This document shows, in pieces, positions 51,051 to 52,215 of a stretch of 52,215 nt of DNA. This DNA comes from Microcaldota archaeon. GTDB taxonomy: Archaea; Micrarchaeota; Micrarchaeia; Micrarchaeales; Micrarchaeaceae. The translations under genes were made by a program, and so were the position numbers. Below the pieces are notes generated by a model, which made no database searches, was not told the origin of the DNA, and was given only the letters and a program-made list of their open reading frames with translations. The stretch spans positions 1 to 52,215 of the forward strand of contig JAJYYB010000012.1 of assembly GCA_021801355.1 (NCBI GenBank), read 5' to 3'. How positions within the stretch are numbered: the stretch's first letter is position 1; each line of letters starts with the position of its first letter.

Positions 51051-52157
51051 ACCTCTTTTGAGTATGTTTATTGATGCGTTTATATCCCTGTCAATCTGCA
51101 GACCGCATATGCTGCATATGTATTCCCTAGTTGAAAGTGGCATTTCCTGAATATTGCCGCAGTTGCTGCACGTCTTTGTAGTGTTTGCCGCATTTACCTC
51201 TATAAACTTCATACCGGCACTTTCAGCCTTGTATGAAAGCATTTGAATGAACCTGTTCCATGAAGCGTTCTGTATAGACTGCGCGAAATTGTGGTTTTTC
51301 ATCATGTCCTGCACGTTTAGTTTTTCCACCGCAAACGAAGTATAACCTGATTTTACCAGTGCGGTTGAGAGTTTGTGCTCGAAGTCGTTGGACTGATTTG
51401 TCACGTTTTTCCATTCTTCTTCGAGCTGCAGTTTTGCCTTGTCCCTTCTTTTTGAGCCCTTGCTTCTTCTCGCGATTATAATTTGCCAGCGGGCGATCCT
51501 CCTTGCCCTCATTTTGAAGAATCTTGGTTTCTTGATGGTCTTTCCGTCCGACAGCGCCACGAAGTTGTCAAGTCCCATGTCTATGCTTACCGGTTGCGTG
51601 TCTGCCATGTCATTTGGCGCGCTTTCCCTTACTGTTGTGAAGACAGCGTAGTAGTCACCGGCGTCTCGTTTTATCATCATGGTCTTTATTTTCCCCTCCA
51701 TCTCCCTGTGCAGTTCTATCCTCATAGTGCCTATCCTTGCGACCCTCAGTCGGTTCTTCTCTATCGTGAACGCGCCATTGTCCTGAGGATACGTGAGCGA
51801 CCTGTACCTGTCCCTTGACTTGAAGCGCGGGAAACCCGCCGCCATCCTCTTGCCCTGTTTCTTCTCCTTGCACCTCCTGAAGAAGTTCTGGTACGCCTTC
51901 AGCACCCTGATGAAGATGTCTTGCCTTGTCTGAGAATAGAGTTTCAGTAGTTCCTTGTCGTTTGCGATGGTCTCCTTCATGTAGCCGTTCAGGGTCGACT
52001 CGTTTATTCTCGCATTTCTGTCCTTTTCATAACCCGCCTTCGCCTTTTCAAGTATTCCGTTGTAAAGGCGTTGCGCAAGAATGAGCATGCAGTCTATCTC
52101 TTCTGAACGTTTCCTGTCAGGGTAGACACGAAACCTGTACGCCCTTGCTGAAAACAT
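50928..52157 (-). CDS. tnpB: TnpB RNA-guided endonuclease of an IS605-like element
   Basis: 409 residues, intact. The N-terminal region (1-170) is the wedge/REC-like part. The RuvC residues are present: D193 in SIDMGLDNFVALSDG, E278 in SFAVEKLNV and D356/D358 in QIDRDINASINIL. A four-Cys zinc finger, C330/C333 with C348/C351 (CSNCG, CSICG), lies between. These positions compare well with characterised TnpB. The stop falls within the right-end hairpin. A TATA box at 52179-52190 lies 27 bases before ATG 52157 (leaderless). No tnpA accompanies it, so it may be moved by a TnpA elsewhere. Confidence 0.95.
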   Translation of the reverse strand: MFSARAYRFRVYPDRKRSEEIDCMLILAQRLYNGILEKAKAGYEKDRNARINESTLNGYMKETIANDKELLKLYSQTRQDIFIRVLKAYQNFFRRCKEKKQGKRMAAGFPRFKSRDRYRSLTYPQDNGAFTIEKNRLRVARIGTMRIELHREMEGKIKTMMIKRDAGDYYAVFTTVRESAPNDMADTQPVSIDMGLDNFVALSDGKTIKKPRFFKMRARRIARWQIIIARRSKGSKRRDKAKLQLEEEWKNVTNQSNDFEHKLSTALVKSGYTSFAVEKLNVQDMMKNHNFAQSIQNASWNRFIQMLSYKAESAGMKFIEVNAANTTKTCSNCGNIQEMPLSTREYICSICGLQIDRDINASINILKRGRAGLARTYAQGDSVRLQQGATAKELRTYSVVDNRGGSPHL

Positions 52158-52178
52158 AAATGATATTGCGTTATTAAA

Positions 52179-52190
52179 GTTTTTATACTT
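52179..52190 (-). promoter_or_regulatory. TATA box for tnpB
   Basis: AAGTATAAAAAC on the minus strand, centred about 27 bases before the tnpB ATG at 52157. Confidence 0.6.
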
Positions 52191-52215
52191 TGATCATGTT
52201 AGACAATTGGCTTTT

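Overview
The window looks like a chromosomal piece of a small-genome archaeon, probably a DPANN lineage close to the Micrarchaeota/ARMAN group. The evidence is archaeal informational genes (MCM, Rad50, aEF-1beta, L10e, Dph2, the KEOPS subunit Cgi121, an XPF-type nuclease), archaeal cell-surface biology (class III signal peptides of the Q-S-x-x-E-Y/F-L type), FtsZ-based division, a tRNA-Tyr with C1:G72 and an intron at 37/38, and a promoter habit in which a TATA box lies about 26 bases before the start codon (mostly leaderless mRNAs). The lineage is an inference; no rRNA is present.

Layout. 1-2.0 kb: the 5' part of a large secreted protein with tandem Ig-like repeats, reading off the left edge. 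2.3-22.6 kb: a dense housekeeping block: CTP synthase, a GT-C-like membrane protein, XPF-type nuclease, Cgi121, a stand-alone tRNA-binding domain plus a bacterial-type MetRS, MCM overlapping a presenilin-like protease, a secreted Lon-like protease, a zinc-ribbon protein with aEF-1beta, a phosphoribosyltransferase, a Mut7-C protein, Rad50, FtsZ, an EamA-like transporter, L10e and Dph2. 22.6-25.0 kb: two nearly identical pilin-like genes in 0.7-kb direct repeats on either side of a decayed IS5-like transposase. 25.2-27.7 kb: glutamate dehydrogenase and type 2 IPP isomerase, convergent on a hairpin terminator.

27.7-37.6 kb is a cell-envelope locus: a thioredoxin-NHL protein, a DUF929-like CPFC protein, a pilin-like protein with a pentapeptide-repeat C-terminus, another with a DUF2341-like C-terminus, and several secreted, sequon-rich proteins. 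An IS200/IS605 tnpA relic sits in the middle. 38.0-41.8 kb is an accessory island: HicBA, a broken tyrosine integrase, a RelE-like toxin with a winged-helix partner and overlapping palindromic operators, a small AT-rich cargo operon, a membrane J-domain protein, fragments of tRNA-Asp and tRNA-Glu, and the intact tRNA-Asp at its right edge. This is the footprint of a tRNA-targeting integrative element.

41.9-47.2 kb returns to metabolism: a CDF metal transporter, cytidine deaminase, a reverse transsulfuration pair (CBS-like and CGL-like), AsnRS and intron-containing tRNA-Tyr. 47.3-50.1 kb encodes the most unusual protein here, a polytopic membrane domain fused to two CDC48-like AAA modules. The window ends with an OB-fold (RPA-like) gene whose 5' end abuts an intact TnpB element, with the predicted omega-RNA end pointing into that gene.

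Many starts were reassigned from TATA-to-start spacing or Shine-Dalgarno-like motifs. All functional calls rest on motifs and remembered family features; no database search was run.
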